NCBI GenBank assembly: GCA_009773315.1
Contig: WRPE01000008.1
Span: 1 to 64,000 of the forward strand
DNA from: Syntrophaceae bacterium
GTDB taxonomy: Bacteria; Desulfobacterota; Syntrophia; Syntrophales; Smithellaceae
DNA: 64,000 nt
Direction of reading: 5' to 3'
Below the pieces are notes generated by a model. That model worked only from the letters and a program-made list of their open reading frames with translations. It did no database searches and was not told the origin of the DNA. A program made the position numbers and the translations under genes. Positions 18,340-28,054 of the stretch are shown here, in pieces. How positions within the stretch are numbered: position 1 is the first letter of the stretch; each line of letters begins with the position of its first letter.

Positions 18340-19536
18340 ATGCTCACGGAAAGCAATTTTGAAAAATATGCCGATGTGCTCCTCTGGGCGCTGAATACGG
18401 CGAAGAAAAATACCCTGAAGAAAGACGAGATCGTTCTTATTCAGTATGATCTGCCTGCGCTGAGACTCGCCGAAATCCTCTACGGGCGGCTTCTCGATCT
18501 GGGCATGCGCCCGGTGCAGCGCATGGCCGCTACATTCGGCATGGAACACAGTTTCTATCAGAAAACTAATTCGAAACAGTTGACGTTTATCGCTCCCGGC
18601 GACGAAGAACTCTACAAAAGCATCAACGGCAGGATTTATCTGCACGCGCCCGAGTCACTCACACACCTCAAGGATATCGATCCAGCCAAGATCGGCAAAG
18701 CCATTGTCGCCCGCAAACCCCTCAAGGACATTCTCGACAGGCGTGAAGAATTGCGAAAGTATAGCTGGACGCTCTGCTTACTCCCCACGGAGGAATTGGC
18801 CCGCCAGGCTAAAATGTCCATGAAGCAATATACGGCGCAGATCATCAAAGGTTGTTATCTTGACCGCGACGATCCCGTTTTCGAATGGAAGGCGATTCAC
18901 AAAGAGGTCACGGCCATCAAAAAGCGGCTCAGTTCCCTTCCGGTCAAGTATTATCATATGGAATCGGCCCATATGGATTTGCGGATTACGCCGGGGGCTA
19001 ATCGTAAGTGGGCAGGCGTCTCCGGCCATAACGTGCCCAGCTTCGAGGTGTTTGTCTCTCCCGACTGGCGCGGCACGGAAGGGGTCTATTTTGCCAACCT
19101 TCCCTCCTTCCGCAGCGGAAACTACGTCAAGGACGTCCGCATCACTTTTGCCAGAGGGCAAGCGGTTAAGATCGAAGCCAGTGAGGGAGAAGCGTTTGTG
19201 AAAAAGCAACTGGCCATGGACCCGGGCGCGCGCCGGGTGGGTGAATTCTCCCTCACGGACAAGCGCTTTTCGCGAATCGACCGATTCATGGCGGAGACGC
19301 TCTTTGATGAAAATTTCGGCGGCAAGGAAGGAAACTGCCATATCGCACTGGGTTCATCCTACAGCGATACCTACAGCGGCAATCCGGCACAACTGACCGA
19401 GGCGCTCAAGAAAAAACTGGGGTTTAATGATTCCGCGCTTCACTGGGATCTGGTCAATACCGAACCAAAGACCGTGACTGCACATTTGACCAACGGCAAA
19501 AAATTTCTTATTTACGACCGGGGCGTGTTTAAGTAA
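18340..19536 (+). CDS. M29-family aminopeptidase
   Basis: 398 residues, matching the length and layout of thermophilic-type aminopeptidases (AmpS/PepS/aminopeptidase T). Metal-ligand regions characteristic of M29 are visible: PSFEVFVSPDWRGTEGV (first Glu), VGEFSLTD (second Glu), NCHIALGSSY (His) and LHWDLV (His-x-Asp). It would remove N-terminal residues from peptides in the cytoplasm with two divalent metals. It is probably in an operon with the upstream hydrolase gene. The family call is strong; substrate specificity is not visible. Confidence 0.9.
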   Translation: MLTESNFEKYADVLLWALNTAKKNTLKKDEIVLIQYDLPALRLAEILYGRLLDLGMRPVQRMAATFGMEHSFYQKTNSKQLTFIAPGDEELYKSINGRIYLHAPESLTHLKDIDPAKIGKAIVARKPLKDILDRREELRKYSWTLCLLPTEELARQAKMSMKQYTAQIIKGCYLDRDDPVFEWKAIHKEVTAIKKRLSSLPVKYYHMESAHMDLRITPGANRKWAGVSGHNVPSFEVFVSPDWRGTEGVYFANLPSFRSGNYVKDVRITFARGQAVKIEASEGEAFVKKQLAMDPGARRVGEFSLTDKRFSRIDRFMAETLFDENFGGKEGNCHIALGSSYSDTYSGNPAQLTEALKKKLGFNDSALHWDLVNTEPKTVTAHLTNGKKFLIYDRGVFK

Positions 19537-19576
19537 AAAAGGCTGAGGGAAAAAGCATAGATGGCTCAGAAATAAT

Positions 19577-20044
19577 ATGAAAAAAGCGTTTCTCTTTCCG
19601 ATCATGATTGCGGCATCAATCCTATTTTCAACAGCAGTGGTTTGTTGGGCCGGTTCAGACCAGCAAATGAGGAGGAGCGTGATGGAAGAAGAGATTTGGG
19701 CCTTAGAAGAGGGATACTTTACCAATCTGTATAAAGCGAATTATGATGGAGTTCTTTCCCTTGTGCATAGCCGCTTTCTGGGATGGCCGGGCGCAATGTC
19801 TCAACCGATGGACAAAGAAGAAAGCGCTCGTTTCATGAGGCAATTAATCTCCAAACCGATTACATGCTCCATCCGCATTGAAAGAGGCGGCATCCGGTTC
19901 TCGGAAGAAGCGGCATTGACGCAATACACACTGCACGTTAGTTTTACTGAAACCGGCAAAACTCAATCATCACGGATAACCCATACATGGATTAAAGAAA
20001 ATAGCCGCTGGAAATTACTGGGCGGTATGAGTTACGATCAATAA
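19577..20044 (+). CDS. Secreted NTF2-like protein (DUF4440/SnoaL type)
   Basis: 155 residues beginning with a clear Sec signal peptide (MKKAF, a hydrophobic core to about residue 24, cleavage after CWA or AGS). The mature part has the NTF2-like pattern: helix EEEIWALEEGYFTNLYKANYDGVLSLVH, then antiparallel strands ending in SRITHTWIKENSRWKLLGG. Such proteins are often ligand-binding or ketosteroid-isomerase-like, but no catalytic residue can be assigned. It lies 40 bases after the aminopeptidase gene in the same direction. Confidence 0.7.
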   Translation: MKKAFLFPIMIAASILFSTAVVCWAGSDQQMRRSVMEEEIWALEEGYFTNLYKANYDGVLSLVHSRFLGWPGAMSQPMDKEESARFMRQLISKPITCSIRIERGGIRFSEEAALTQYTLHVSFTETGKTQSSRITHTWIKENSRWKLLGGMSYDQ

Positions 20045-20057
20045 AGGGAAAGATAAT

Positions 20058-20474
20058 TTACTGGCTTACTTTCGTCATCCGATTGTCCATCATGACCCTG
20101 ATCTTCTGTAAAAAAGTATCCGGATCGGTTGTGTCAATCGCAATGACTTCGCCGGGGCAGACGCTACTTTTGTCTTTGGTCAGGATGCTGGCCACAACAT
20201 CAAAGGCTGTCAACCGGATACCGCTTTCCTCCAAAAACTCTTTTGCCGGACGCGACGCGATCATCGTGTAGATTTCAGCGATAATACCGGAACGAACAAT
20301 CAGTCGGGCGGCAGCCAGCCCCATAAGCTTGTCATGCAAAAGTAGACCGGTCTTGTCTTTATGTTTTTCCAGAGCATCCCACAGCGGCCTTAGACCGCCG
20401 CCATCCGAAGCATGGATGAGTTTCTCGTCTTTAAAAAGCGCCAGCGAATATTTTGTGAAGTCCGGAATCAACAT
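20058..20474 (-). CDS. DUF1893-domain protein
   Basis: 138 residues of the DUF1893 family, a small protein with a cytidine-deaminase-like fold and no proven activity. Recognisable are the SLALFKDEKLIHASDGGGLRP start, DKLMGLAAARLI in the middle, and VCPGEVIAIDTTDP near the end. It is convergent with the secreted protein gene and about 250 bp from the DUF1847 gene. I see no operon partner. Confidence 0.75.
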   Translation of the reverse strand: MLIPDFTKYSLALFKDEKLIHASDGGGLRPLWDALEKHKDKTGLLLHDKLMGLAAARLIVRSGIIAEIYTMIASRPAKEFLEESGIRLTAFDVVASILTKDKSSVCPGEVIAIDTTDPDTFLQKIRVMMDNRMTKVSQ

Positions 20475-20721
20475 AAATATTTTTTATCGGTTTCATATTC
20501 AGATCAATCAGAAAAGCCAAACGCCAATGCGGCTTGCCTGTGAGACTTAAGGCCTGTTATTGTCAAAGAGGGATTCGCCATATCCCATACATCCCGTTCG
20601 TGTTTTTTGTTTCGATTCTACACGATTGAACATCCTTTGAACAGCTAATTTTGCAGTCATTCACACACAAAACGATGTCGAAGTTTGCAAGAAAAGATTA
20701 CGACCGTTCCTGTTTCAGCCA

Positions 20722-21408
20722 TCAACCTTCCGTCTTCAACCTCGCATAATAACTGTCCAGAAGATACACAGCCGCCAGCGGATTGTGCCCGGTCACCCGG
20801 TCTTTGACAGCCAATACGGTTGTCGGCGCCTCGGCGTATTTGAAAAACAGGGAATCATGGCCTACACACAGCCCCAGCAGCACATTGAATTGGACTTTCG
20901 CGTCATTGACGAACATGGCCTGGGCAATGGGATTGCACATGGCTTCATGCTCTCCGATAAAGATTTTTTCGTGCTCCCGCACACCAATGGTTTCCTTAGG
21001 AACCGAACCGATCTTGCAGATCACCGAGACCACCTCAAAGCCTTGCCGTTCCAAGAGATCGCTGACGATCCTTGCTTCTCGGGCAAGCCCTGCGCAAAAT
21101 ACCAGTCCCAAACGGATATAGCCCATTTTTTGGGCAAACGCGATAATCTCTTCCATTCGCGTTTTGACGGGACGAATAATATAGGGCTGCTGATCTCTCC
21201 CAACGTAACACTCGCTTTCCTGGATGGACGCCTGTCTGGCAAATTCCTGAATGGCGGAATTCTCATAGAGGCTTTTGGCCTGCTCAAGGAGTTTCTTTCC
21301 CCTGGCGGTAGGACATCCCCTGGACACCTTGCCCTTCCGGTTGATGCAGATTCTTTCCGCGCGGGTCAACGAACAGCGCGCGCAATCCGGCAATTCTTTT
21401 TTCTTCAT
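20722..21408 (-). CDS. DUF1847 metal-binding protein
   Basis: 228 residues of the DUF1847 family common in anaerobes. The N-terminus has a cysteine cluster (CARCSLTRAERICINRKGK, then RGCP) that probably binds a metal or Fe-S cluster. The central part contains GLVFCAGLAREARIVSDLLE and further Cys/His positions (CKIGSVPKE, MCNPIAQA, GLCVGHDSLF). These suggest a redox or corrinoid-type function, but none has been shown. It is a stand-alone gene read away from the MBL gene. Confidence 0.75.
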   Translation of the reverse strand: MKKKELPDCARCSLTRAERICINRKGKVSRGCPTARGKKLLEQAKSLYENSAIQEFARQASIQESECYVGRDQQPYIIRPVKTRMEEIIAFAQKMGYIRLGLVFCAGLAREARIVSDLLERQGFEVVSVICKIGSVPKETIGVREHEKIFIGEHEAMCNPIAQAMFVNDAKVQFNVLLGLCVGHDSLFFKYAEAPTTVLAVKDRVTGHNPLAAVYLLDSYYARLKTEG

Positions 21409-21564
21409 GAAGCCTCTCCCATCTTTTCTGCCTTTCTTTGAGTCTACTAGTCCATTTTTGTCGTCCCGTCCACGAATTATTCGTTATTGATTGTGTCGAA
21501 TAAAAAATTGCGGGCTGGCCCGACCAAATTCTGACCGGCGTAATCCTCTGTCCTTCAGTACCGG

Positions 21565-21592
21565 TTGACGCAACCCTCCGATGATGTATAAT
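21565..21592 (+). promoter_or_regulatory. Sigma-70 promoter for the MBL-fold gene
   Basis: TTGACG (21565-21570), a 16-base spacer and a perfect TATAAT (21587-21592). The leader to the ATG at 21658 is about 60 nt and ends in AAAGGAG. Confidence 0.65.
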
Positions 21593-21657
21593 GCGCCAGT
21601 CGGGTTGTTCTGCAGCGATACGGGCCGAACCGGCAACTAAGAAAAAGGAGCGTCAAT

Positions 21658-22614
21658 ATGATGGCGCAAATAACTTTAAAAGCGGTAAACCAAGTTGATA
21701 TATTAACGCTGCAGGACAACTATATAGAGATGACCGCGATGGATAATAACGCCATCGTCACAAGAGCTGCGCCGCTCAAAGACGGAGAAATCCGCGCCTC
21801 GATTTTAGCAGAACACGGCTTTTCGGCGCTGATCAAAACCAGTATCGCAGGAATAATCCACACACTGCTTTTTGATTTTGGATTTTCCGAAGGTGGAGCG
21901 GCACAAAACGCCAACACGCTGGGTGCCGATATGCGCGAGGTCGAGGTGGCGGTTCTGTCGCATGGGCACAGTGATCATACGGGCGGCTTACAAAAGCTCA
22001 CGGCGCTGATCGGCAAGCGCGACATTCCGCTGATCGTTCATCCGTCCGCTTTCAAGTCGCCGCGCTATCTGAAATTTGGTGAAGACTTCAAAATCAACTT
22101 TCCCAAACTGACGCGCGAGATGGTGAAGGAAGCGGGATTTGCCGCCATCGAATCAGCAGCGCCATACCTGCTTTTGGACGACACGATCCTGTTTCTGGGC
22201 GAAATTCCGCGCAAGACGGATTTTGAGAAAGGCTTCCCCATCGCCCACTGGCAAAAAGACGGCCAAGAACTTTGGGATGCCATCGAAGACGATACATCCA
22301 TCGTCATGAATCTCAAAGACAAAGGGCTGGTGATTGTTTCCGGCTGCGCGCACGCGGGCATCGTCAATACAATCCAATACGCTATGGCAGTCACAGGCAT
22401 AAACAAGATTCATGCGGTCATGGGAGGATTCCACCTCTCCGGCCCACTTTTTGAACAAATTATTGACCGCACGGCTGAAGAACTTCAGAAGCTGAATCCG
22501 GTGTATGTGATTCCAACGCACTGCACGGGTAGGAAAGCGATCATGGCAATGGAAATACAAATGCCGGATCAGTTCATTTTAAACATGGCGGGAACGAAAC
22601 TCACTTTCACGTGA
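21658..22614 (+). CDS. MBL-fold metallohydrolase
   Basis: 318 residues of the metallo-beta-lactamase superfamily, in the branch annotated as dihydropteridine-type or ribofuranosylaminobenzene 5'-phosphate synthase-like proteins. The metal motif is LSHGHSDHTGGL (HxHxDH), a later SGCAHAGIVNT supplies the next His, and VIPTHCTGRKA the last. The N-terminal 60 residues (DNNAIVTRAAPLKDGEIRA) fit the same subgroup. It has no signal peptide. The two adjacent ATGs at 21658 and 21661 are both possible. The substrate is not predictable from context. Confidence 0.85.
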   Translation: MMAQITLKAVNQVDILTLQDNYIEMTAMDNNAIVTRAAPLKDGEIRASILAEHGFSALIKTSIAGIIHTLLFDFGFSEGGAAQNANTLGADMREVEVAVLSHGHSDHTGGLQKLTALIGKRDIPLIVHPSAFKSPRYLKFGEDFKINFPKLTREMVKEAGFAAIESAAPYLLLDDTILFLGEIPRKTDFEKGFPIAHWQKDGQELWDAIEDDTSIVMNLKDKGLVIVSGCAHAGIVNTIQYAMAVTGINKIHAVMGGFHLSGPLFEQIIDRTAEELQKLNPVYVIPTHCTGRKAIMAMEIQMPDQFILNMAGTKLTFT

Positions 22615-22697
22615 AGCGGGACTTGTGAAGCGTATCTCGTCAATTGACATGACTTGGCATGACGACCATCTTGTAACAGAGCCTGGCCGGTCCTATT

Positions 22698-23522
22698 TCA
22701 TTTAGGCAATTCTATAAACATCGTATTACCTCCGGACAAATCATTCAGGGGACTTTCGCGGAGATCATTCTTTTCGCCTTCTTGGTCTTTTTCTTCAATG
22801 ACGTCATCATACTCTTCAATCACAATGCCGCGGCGCACCATAATCTGATAAATTCTTTCCGCGTTATTTGTCGCATATTGCGAATGGCCGTCGGGCCGAA
22901 AGCGTCGCGGATTGGGCAGCGCCGCGGCAAGCGTTGCCGCCTCACGTGCGCTCAAATCCCGGGCTTGCTTGCCGTAATATTTGCGGGCGGCGGTTTCAAT
23001 ACCAAATAAACCGTCTCCCCATTCGGCGACATTCAAATACAGTTCGATAATTCTTCTTTTGCTCAGTTGTCTCTCGATACGCCAGGTCAGGATGGCTTCT
23101 TTGATTTTTCGAATTGGATTCTTGGCCGGTGTCAGATACAAATTTTTTGCCAATTGCTGCGATATCGTGCTGCCGCCCGCTTTAAACTTCTTGTTCCTAA
23201 TATCTTTTTCCAGCGCCTTTTGCATCGCTTCAAAATCAAAACCTTCATGGGACCAGAACTTGTCATCCTCGGCAATGATCACGGCCTTCATAACATATGG
23301 CGACACTTGCGAAAGAGGCATCCAAGATGTCGAAATCTTTTTCTTGATGCCTTTTGCCCTCCAGGTATCTTCCCGATACTCCATAAAAGCGGTTTTGCCG
23401 GGACGATTCTTCTTGAGATCAGCCACATTCGGATAGAAAAAATAGCGGCCGATATCGATCACAAAAAAAGCGAACACGGCAAGAATACTCAATAAAATAA
23501 TTTTTTTCCAGCGACGCATCAT
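22698..23522 (-). CDS. mtgA: Monofunctional peptidoglycan glycosyltransferase
   Basis: 274 residues. An N-terminal membrane anchor (residues 7-28) is followed by a GT51 transglycosylase domain: EDDKFWSHEGFD (catalytic Glu), GGSTISQQLAKNLYL, and the RKIKEAILTWRIERQLSK signature. It polymerises lipid II into glycan strands at the periplasmic face. No transpeptidase domain follows, hence monofunctional. The acidic C-terminal ~40 residues (IEEKDQEGEKNDLRE) are an unusual extension. It is divergent from the LysM/NlpC cell-wall hydrolase gene. Confidence 0.93.
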   Translation of the reverse strand: MMRRWKKIILLSILAVFAFFVIDIGRYFFYPNVADLKKNRPGKTAFMEYREDTWRAKGIKKKISTSWMPLSQVSPYVMKAVIIAEDDKFWSHEGFDFEAMQKALEKDIRNKKFKAGGSTISQQLAKNLYLTPAKNPIRKIKEAILTWRIERQLSKRRIIELYLNVAEWGDGLFGIETAARKYYGKQARDLSAREAATLAAALPNPRRFRPDGHSQYATNNAERIYQIMVRRGIVIEEYDDVIEEKDQEGEKNDLRESPLNDLSGGNTMFIELPK

Positions 23523-23768
23523 CGCTATTTCCCCTTTTCAACTGTCGCTTCCTATACCTCATTAAAAAAGAATGCAAAATAAATTTGACAGACAATGTGT
23601 TTTTTAGTATGTCAATCCACACGAAGTTGGTGGAACGGTTTTTGAGATTAATCTTCGTTTTCTGTGTGCAGTAAATTAACCTTGATAAATTTACATTTGG
23701 CGGCATTGGGCTGCAATCTGTGCACCGTTAACAAAATGGGACCCCCCGCAAAATTAAGGAGGTACTTC

Positions 23769-24725
23769 ATGATGAAACGGCGGATTTTAGTGTTTTCAGG
23801 GTTATTTGTTCTTTTTTTGTTGTTCTGTTTTAATACCGGCGCTTATGCCAACCAATACAAAGTTAAAAAAGGTGACAGCCTTTACACCATTTCCAAGCAA
23901 CTCGGCGTCAGCGTGGCTGAAATCAAAAAGACCAACCACCTTACCGGTAACAACCTAAAATCCGGTCAGATTTTGTCCGTCAATCAAAAGGGTTCCGCTT
24001 CTCCTGTTTTCGTAAAATCAAAAGCTCGCCCCGCACCCTTTTACACGGTAAAAAACGGCGATACACTTACCACTATTTCTAGAAAAACAGGAATCCCCGC
24101 AAAACAAATTGCCGCGTTGAATAATGTCCATTCGAAAAACATGCGCGCTGGCCGCAAGCTTATTTTATCAAAGCCCAGTTACGCCAGCTACACCGCACAC
24201 TCTCCATCTGCTACCGATGAAAATGAGGATATTTTAGATGAGGATGAGGAGGAAATCACTTCATCCGACGCCTCAAATGAAATCGCCTTTGAAGCGAAAT
24301 CAAGTGAAGAGCTTTTAGGCAAGTGGGGCAGTACGGATGAAAGAAAATTATTTATTAAAGTCGCAACTGGTTTCCTGGGCGCTCCTTATCGATTAGGCGG
24401 CGCCACCGTTAAAGGGATTGATTGTTCCGCCTTTGTCCGCAAAATGTACGAATTTTTCAATATTTCTCTGCCGCGCACTGCCCATGAGCAATCCACTGTC
24501 GGTGTCCGAATTGACCGGAATGAAATGGTTGAAGGCGATCTGATTTTTTTCCGAACAAGAAAACCGATTGGTCACGTCGGCATTTATATCGGCAACAACG
24601 AGTTTGTTCATGCTTCCTATAAAGGCAAGTCCGTCCGTATTGACAATCTGGATCAGCCTTATTTTCAGAAGAGATTCCAGCGAGCCGTCCGTGTAAAAGG
24701 TCTGGATGAAAATGGCGGCACCTGA
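23769..24725 (+). CDS. LysM-containing NlpC/P60 peptidoglycan hydrolase
   Basis: 318 residues. It has a signal peptide (residues 1-28), two LysM domains (about 29-73 and 91-134; YKVKKGDSLYTISKQLGV and YTVKNGDTLTTISRKTGI), and an acidic linker (DENEDILDEDEEEI). The C-terminal NlpC/P60 endopeptidase domain is at about 200-315, with GIDCSAFV (catalytic Cys) and IGHVGIYIGNNEFVHAS (His). It would cleave peptide stems of peptidoglycan in the periplasm. AAGGAGG precedes the ATG at 23769. A strong terminator follows at 24751, so it is monocistronic. Confidence 0.93.
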   Translation: MMKRRILVFSGLFVLFLLFCFNTGAYANQYKVKKGDSLYTISKQLGVSVAEIKKTNHLTGNNLKSGQILSVNQKGSASPVFVKSKARPAPFYTVKNGDTLTTISRKTGIPAKQIAALNNVHSKNMRAGRKLILSKPSYASYTAHSPSATDENEDILDEDEEEITSSDASNEIAFEAKSSEELLGKWGSTDERKLFIKVATGFLGAPYRLGGATVKGIDCSAFVRKMYEFFNISLPRTAHEQSTVGVRIDRNEMVEGDLIFFRTRKPIGHVGIYIGNNEFVHASYKGKSVRIDNLDQPYFQKRFQRAVRVKGLDENGGT

Positions 24726-24750
24726 TCTTTTACCATCCCCCCAAACATAT

Positions 24751-24786
24751 CTTTAAAAAAAGGGCGCAAACGCCCTTTTTTTAAAG
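24751..24786 (+). terminator. Rho-independent terminator after the NlpC/P60 gene
   Basis: A perfect 16-bp inverted repeat with a CAAA loop: CTTTAAAAAAAGGGCG (24751-24766) pairs with 24771-24786, with a T-run in the 3' arm. The A-run on the other side means it could work in both directions. Confidence 0.9.
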
Positions 24787-24793
24787 GCAGTTT

Positions 24794-24822
24794 TTGACGA
24801 TTGATTATCCCGCCGCTTTATT
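24794..24822 (+). promoter_or_regulatory. Possible promoter for the aconitase operon
   Basis: TTGACG (24794-24799), a 17-base spacer, then TTTATT (4/6). It lies between the terminator and the gene start at 24870. Confidence 0.4.
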
Positions 24823-24869
24823 GTATGAAATCAGCTTTACCGGTTTATTTGTGTGCTAAGGAAGAGTAG

Positions 24870-26804
24870 ATGGGAAAAAATATTATTGAAAAGATTATTG
24901 CCCGGCACCTGGTTTTCGGAAATCTTGCGCCCGGTGCGGAAATCGGCATCCGTATCGACCAAACCCTCACCCAGGATGCCACCGGCACCATGGCCTATTT
25001 GCAATTTGAAGCCATGAACGTGCCGAAAGTTAAAACAGAATTGTCCGTCAGTTACATCGATCATAACACGATTCAGATCGGTTTTGAAAACGCGGATGAT
25101 CACCGCTATCTACAGAGCGTCGCGCAGAAATTCGGCGTGGTGTTTTCGCGCGCCGGCAACGGCATCTGCCATCAGGTGCACTTGGAACGGTTCGGCAAGC
25201 CGGGTAAAACGCTGATCGGCTCCGACAGCCACACGCCCACCTGCGGTGCGCTGGGCATGATCGCCATCGGCGCGGGCGGCCTGGACGTGGCGCTGGCGAT
25301 GGCCGGTGAACCCTTTTATCTCACCTGCCCTTCCGTCATTAAAATCAACCTGCAAGGCAGTCTTCAACCCTGGGTTTCCGCCAAGGATGTAATCCTCAAG
25401 GTGCTGGAGATTTTCACAACGAAGGGCAACGTTGGAACCATTTTTGAGTATGGCGGAGAGGGCATTGCATCGATCAGTGTTCCGGAACGTGCCACCATTA
25501 CCAATATGGGCGCGGAGTGCGGCGTAACCACATCGGTTTTCCCCAGCGACGACGTTACAAGACTATTTCTCCGGTCGCAGCAAAGAGAAACAGATTTCAT
25601 TGAATTGAAAGCGGATGACGACGCGGCTTACTCCAAAATTGTAAATATTGATTTATCGCAATTGGAATCTCTGACAGCCAAACCGCATAGCCCGGATAAC
25701 ATCGGCACCGTGCGTAGCATGAAGAGCATCCCTGTCAATCAGGTCTGTCTGGGTAGTTGCACTAATTCTTCTTATAAGGATTTAGTAACGGTTGCTAAAA
25801 TCCTCAAAGGAAAAGTAGCCCATCCCGATATCAGTTTTATTTTAGCCCCCGGCTCACGGCAGGTGCTTGATAATCTTGCCCGTGACGGCTACCTGGCCGA
25901 CCTCATCGCTTCCGGCGCGCGGCTGATGGAAAATGCGTGCGGTTTCTGCATCGGCAATAGTCAAAGTCCAAAATCCGGCGCGGTATCCCTGCGCACATCC
26001 AACCGTAATTTTCCGGGACGATCAGGAACCCTGGACGCCGATGTTTATCTGGTCAGTCCCGAAACAGCCGCCGCAGCGGTCATCACCGGCCGTTTTACCG
26101 ATCCGCGGGACTTGAAAATAGAATATCCACAGGTCCCAATGCCTCAGAAATTAATCATGGACGACAATATGATCATCCGGCCGGACGATACGCAAAGAAA
26201 CATTGAAATTTATCGCGGTCCGAATATCGGCGCACCACCTGTAAATGTTGCGCTGCCCGATGCCATTTCCGGCCAGGCCACGATTAAAGTCGGGGATAAG
26301 ATCACGACTGATCATATCATCCCCGCCGGAGCGCGAATGAAGTATCGCTCGAATATTCCTAGATATTCGGAATTCGTTTTTGAAAACGTGGATGCCTCTT
26401 TTGCCCGACGCGCCATGACCCTGAAAGACGCAGGAAAACACAACTTCATTGTGGCAGGCCTGTCTTACGGCCAGGGATCTTCGCGCGAACATGCCGCCAT
26501 CTGCCCTATGTATCTGGGCGTCCGCGCGGTCTTGGTCAAATCGCTGGAAAGAATCCACGCCGCCAATCTGATCAACTTCGGCATCCTGCCTTTGACATTC
26601 CTCAATGAGTGTGACTATGACGCCATCGACCAGGGCGATGATCTGGAAATTACCGAGGTCCGAACAGCCATTCTGGAAGGGAAAAACCTTATGGTAAAAA
26701 ACAAGACCAAAGGCACATCCTTCCCGGTAAGCTGCGCATTATCGTCAAGACAAAAACAAATCATTCTGGACGGCGGCGCGCTCAACGTCCGCAGCCACAA
26801 ATAA
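24870..26804 (+). CDS. acnA: Aconitate hydratase
   Basis: 644 residues of the aconitase superfamily. The 4Fe-4S ligands are in GSCTNSS (Cys) and CGFCIG (two Cys). The swivel domain at residues about 480-640 contains the active-site SYGQGSSREHAA. GSDSHTPTCGALGM is the substrate-binding loop. It interconverts citrate and isocitrate. The length is that of the compact bacterial aconitase form rather than the ~890-residue AcnA/IRP type, so the symbol is by function. It is followed after 26 bases by isocitrate dehydrogenase, forming an oxidative or reductive TCA module. Confidence 0.93.
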   Translation: MGKNIIEKIIARHLVFGNLAPGAEIGIRIDQTLTQDATGTMAYLQFEAMNVPKVKTELSVSYIDHNTIQIGFENADDHRYLQSVAQKFGVVFSRAGNGICHQVHLERFGKPGKTLIGSDSHTPTCGALGMIAIGAGGLDVALAMAGEPFYLTCPSVIKINLQGSLQPWVSAKDVILKVLEIFTTKGNVGTIFEYGGEGIASISVPERATITNMGAECGVTTSVFPSDDVTRLFLRSQQRETDFIELKADDDAAYSKIVNIDLSQLESLTAKPHSPDNIGTVRSMKSIPVNQVCLGSCTNSSYKDLVTVAKILKGKVAHPDISFILAPGSRQVLDNLARDGYLADLIASGARLMENACGFCIGNSQSPKSGAVSLRTSNRNFPGRSGTLDADVYLVSPETAAAAVITGRFTDPRDLKIEYPQVPMPQKLIMDDNMIIRPDDTQRNIEIYRGPNIGAPPVNVALPDAISGQATIKVGDKITTDHIIPAGARMKYRSNIPRYSEFVFENVDASFARRAMTLKDAGKHNFIVAGLSYGQGSSREHAAICPMYLGVRAVLVKSLERIHAANLINFGILPLTFLNECDYDAIDQGDDLEITEVRTAILEGKNLMVKNKTKGTSFPVSCALSSRQKQIILDGGALNVRSHK

Positions 26805-26830
26805 ATATGGATAGGGAGTAACATTTTTAC

Positions 26831-28054
26831 ATGACAATAAAAATCAAAGTAAAAACAACCCTCGTCGAAATGGACGGGGATGAAATGACCCGCATCATGT
26901 GGCAAATGGTGAAAGACAAACTGCTCTTCCCCTATCTGGATATGGATATTGACTACTATGATCTGCACGTTAAGTATCGCGACGACACGGATGACAAGGT
27001 AACCTTTGACGCCGCCCGCGCCATTATGAAATACGGCGTCGGCATTAAGTGCGCTACCATTACGCCCAATGAAGACCGCGTCAAGGAATACCGTTTAAAA
27101 AAAGCTTGGAAAAGTCCCAACGGCACTATTCGCGCCATGCTGGACGGCACAGTCTTCAGAAAACCTATCCTCGTCAATAATATTAAACCGGGCGTTTCCT
27201 CCTGGAAAAAACCAATTACCATCGGCCGTCACGCTTACGGTGATGTGTATGACAATTTTGAAATGAATATTGAACAGGCAGGCAAACTGGAAGTCGTATT
27301 CACGCCCGCCGACGGCGGCAAACCACAGACCACGTTGGTGAAAGACTTCCCGTCGGCAGGCATTGTTCAAATCAACCATAATCTGAAACAATCGATTTTG
27401 AGTTTTGCTCAAGCCTGTTTCACTTACGCGCTCGACGAAAAAATCGACGTGTGGTTTTCCACCAAAGACACGATTTCCAAAAAATATGACGCCGGATTCC
27501 GCGATATCTTTGATCGGGAATTTACAAAAAGCTGGGAAGACAAATTTACGAAGGCCGGGATCGAATACTTCTTCACACTGATCGACGACGCGGTCGCGCG
27601 CATTATGAAAACAGAGGGCGGCATTTTGTGGGCACTGAAAAATTATGACGGCGATGTGATGTCGGACATGATCGCCTCCGCCAGTGGATCGCTCGCCATG
27701 ATGACATCGGTGCTGGTTTCACCCAACGGATGGTTTGAATACGAAGCCGCGCACGGCACAGTGCAGAAGCACTACTACAAACACTTAAAAGGCGAGGAAA
27801 CCTCCAGCAATTCGATGGCGCTAATTTTTGCCTGGACCGGCGGCCTGCGCAAACGTGGTGAACTGGACGGAACGCCGGATGTCGTACGTTTTGCGGATAC
27901 ACTCGAAAAGGCTGCCCTGGAAACCATAGAAGACGGCATCATGACCGGCGACTTGCTGTTGCTGGCCGAAAAGAAACCCTCCAACAGAAAAGTCAACACA
28001 GAAGGATTCATCGATGCCATCGCTGTATCATTAAAGAAAATACTGAATGATTAA
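26831..28054 (+). CDS. icd: Isocitrate dehydrogenase, eukaryote-like (type II)
   Basis: 407 residues of the homodimeric type II IDH family (as in human IDH1/2), not the E. coli type. Visible are the substrate segment [25 protein letters not shown], the metal site around [15 protein letters not shown], and [12 protein letters not shown] near residue 300. At the last motif human IDH1 has TRHYR, whose Arg-His contact the NADP 2'-phosphate. Here Lys replaces Arg and His is kept, so NADP preference is likely but unproven. It overlaps the downstream rlmN by 8 bases. Confidence 0.93.
   Translation: MTIKIKVKTTLVEMDGDEMTRIMWQMVKDKLLFPYLDMDIDYYDLHVKYRDDTDDKVTFDAARAIMKYGVGIKCATITPNEDRVKEYRLKKAWKSPNGTIRAMLDGTVFRKPILVNNIKPGVSSWKKPITIGRHAYGDVYDNFEMNIEQAGKLEVVFTPADGGKPQTTLVKDFPSAGIVQINHNLKQSILSFAQACFTYALDEKIDVWFSTKDTISKKYDAGFRDIFDREFTKSWEDKFTKAGIEYFFTLIDDAVARIMKTEGGILWALKNYDGDVMSDMIASASGSLAMMTSVLVSPNGWFEYEAAHGTVQKHYYKHLKGEETSSNSMALIFAWTGGLRKRGELDGTPDVVRFADTLEKAALETIEDGIMTGDLLLLAEKKPSNRKVNTEGFIDAIAVSLKKILND

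Noticed and set aside
23586-23625. TTGACA...TGTCAA inverted pair upstream of mtgA and the NlpC/P60 gene
   Set aside because: The -10 matches are weak on both strands and the distance to either gene is long, so it was not called a promoter.
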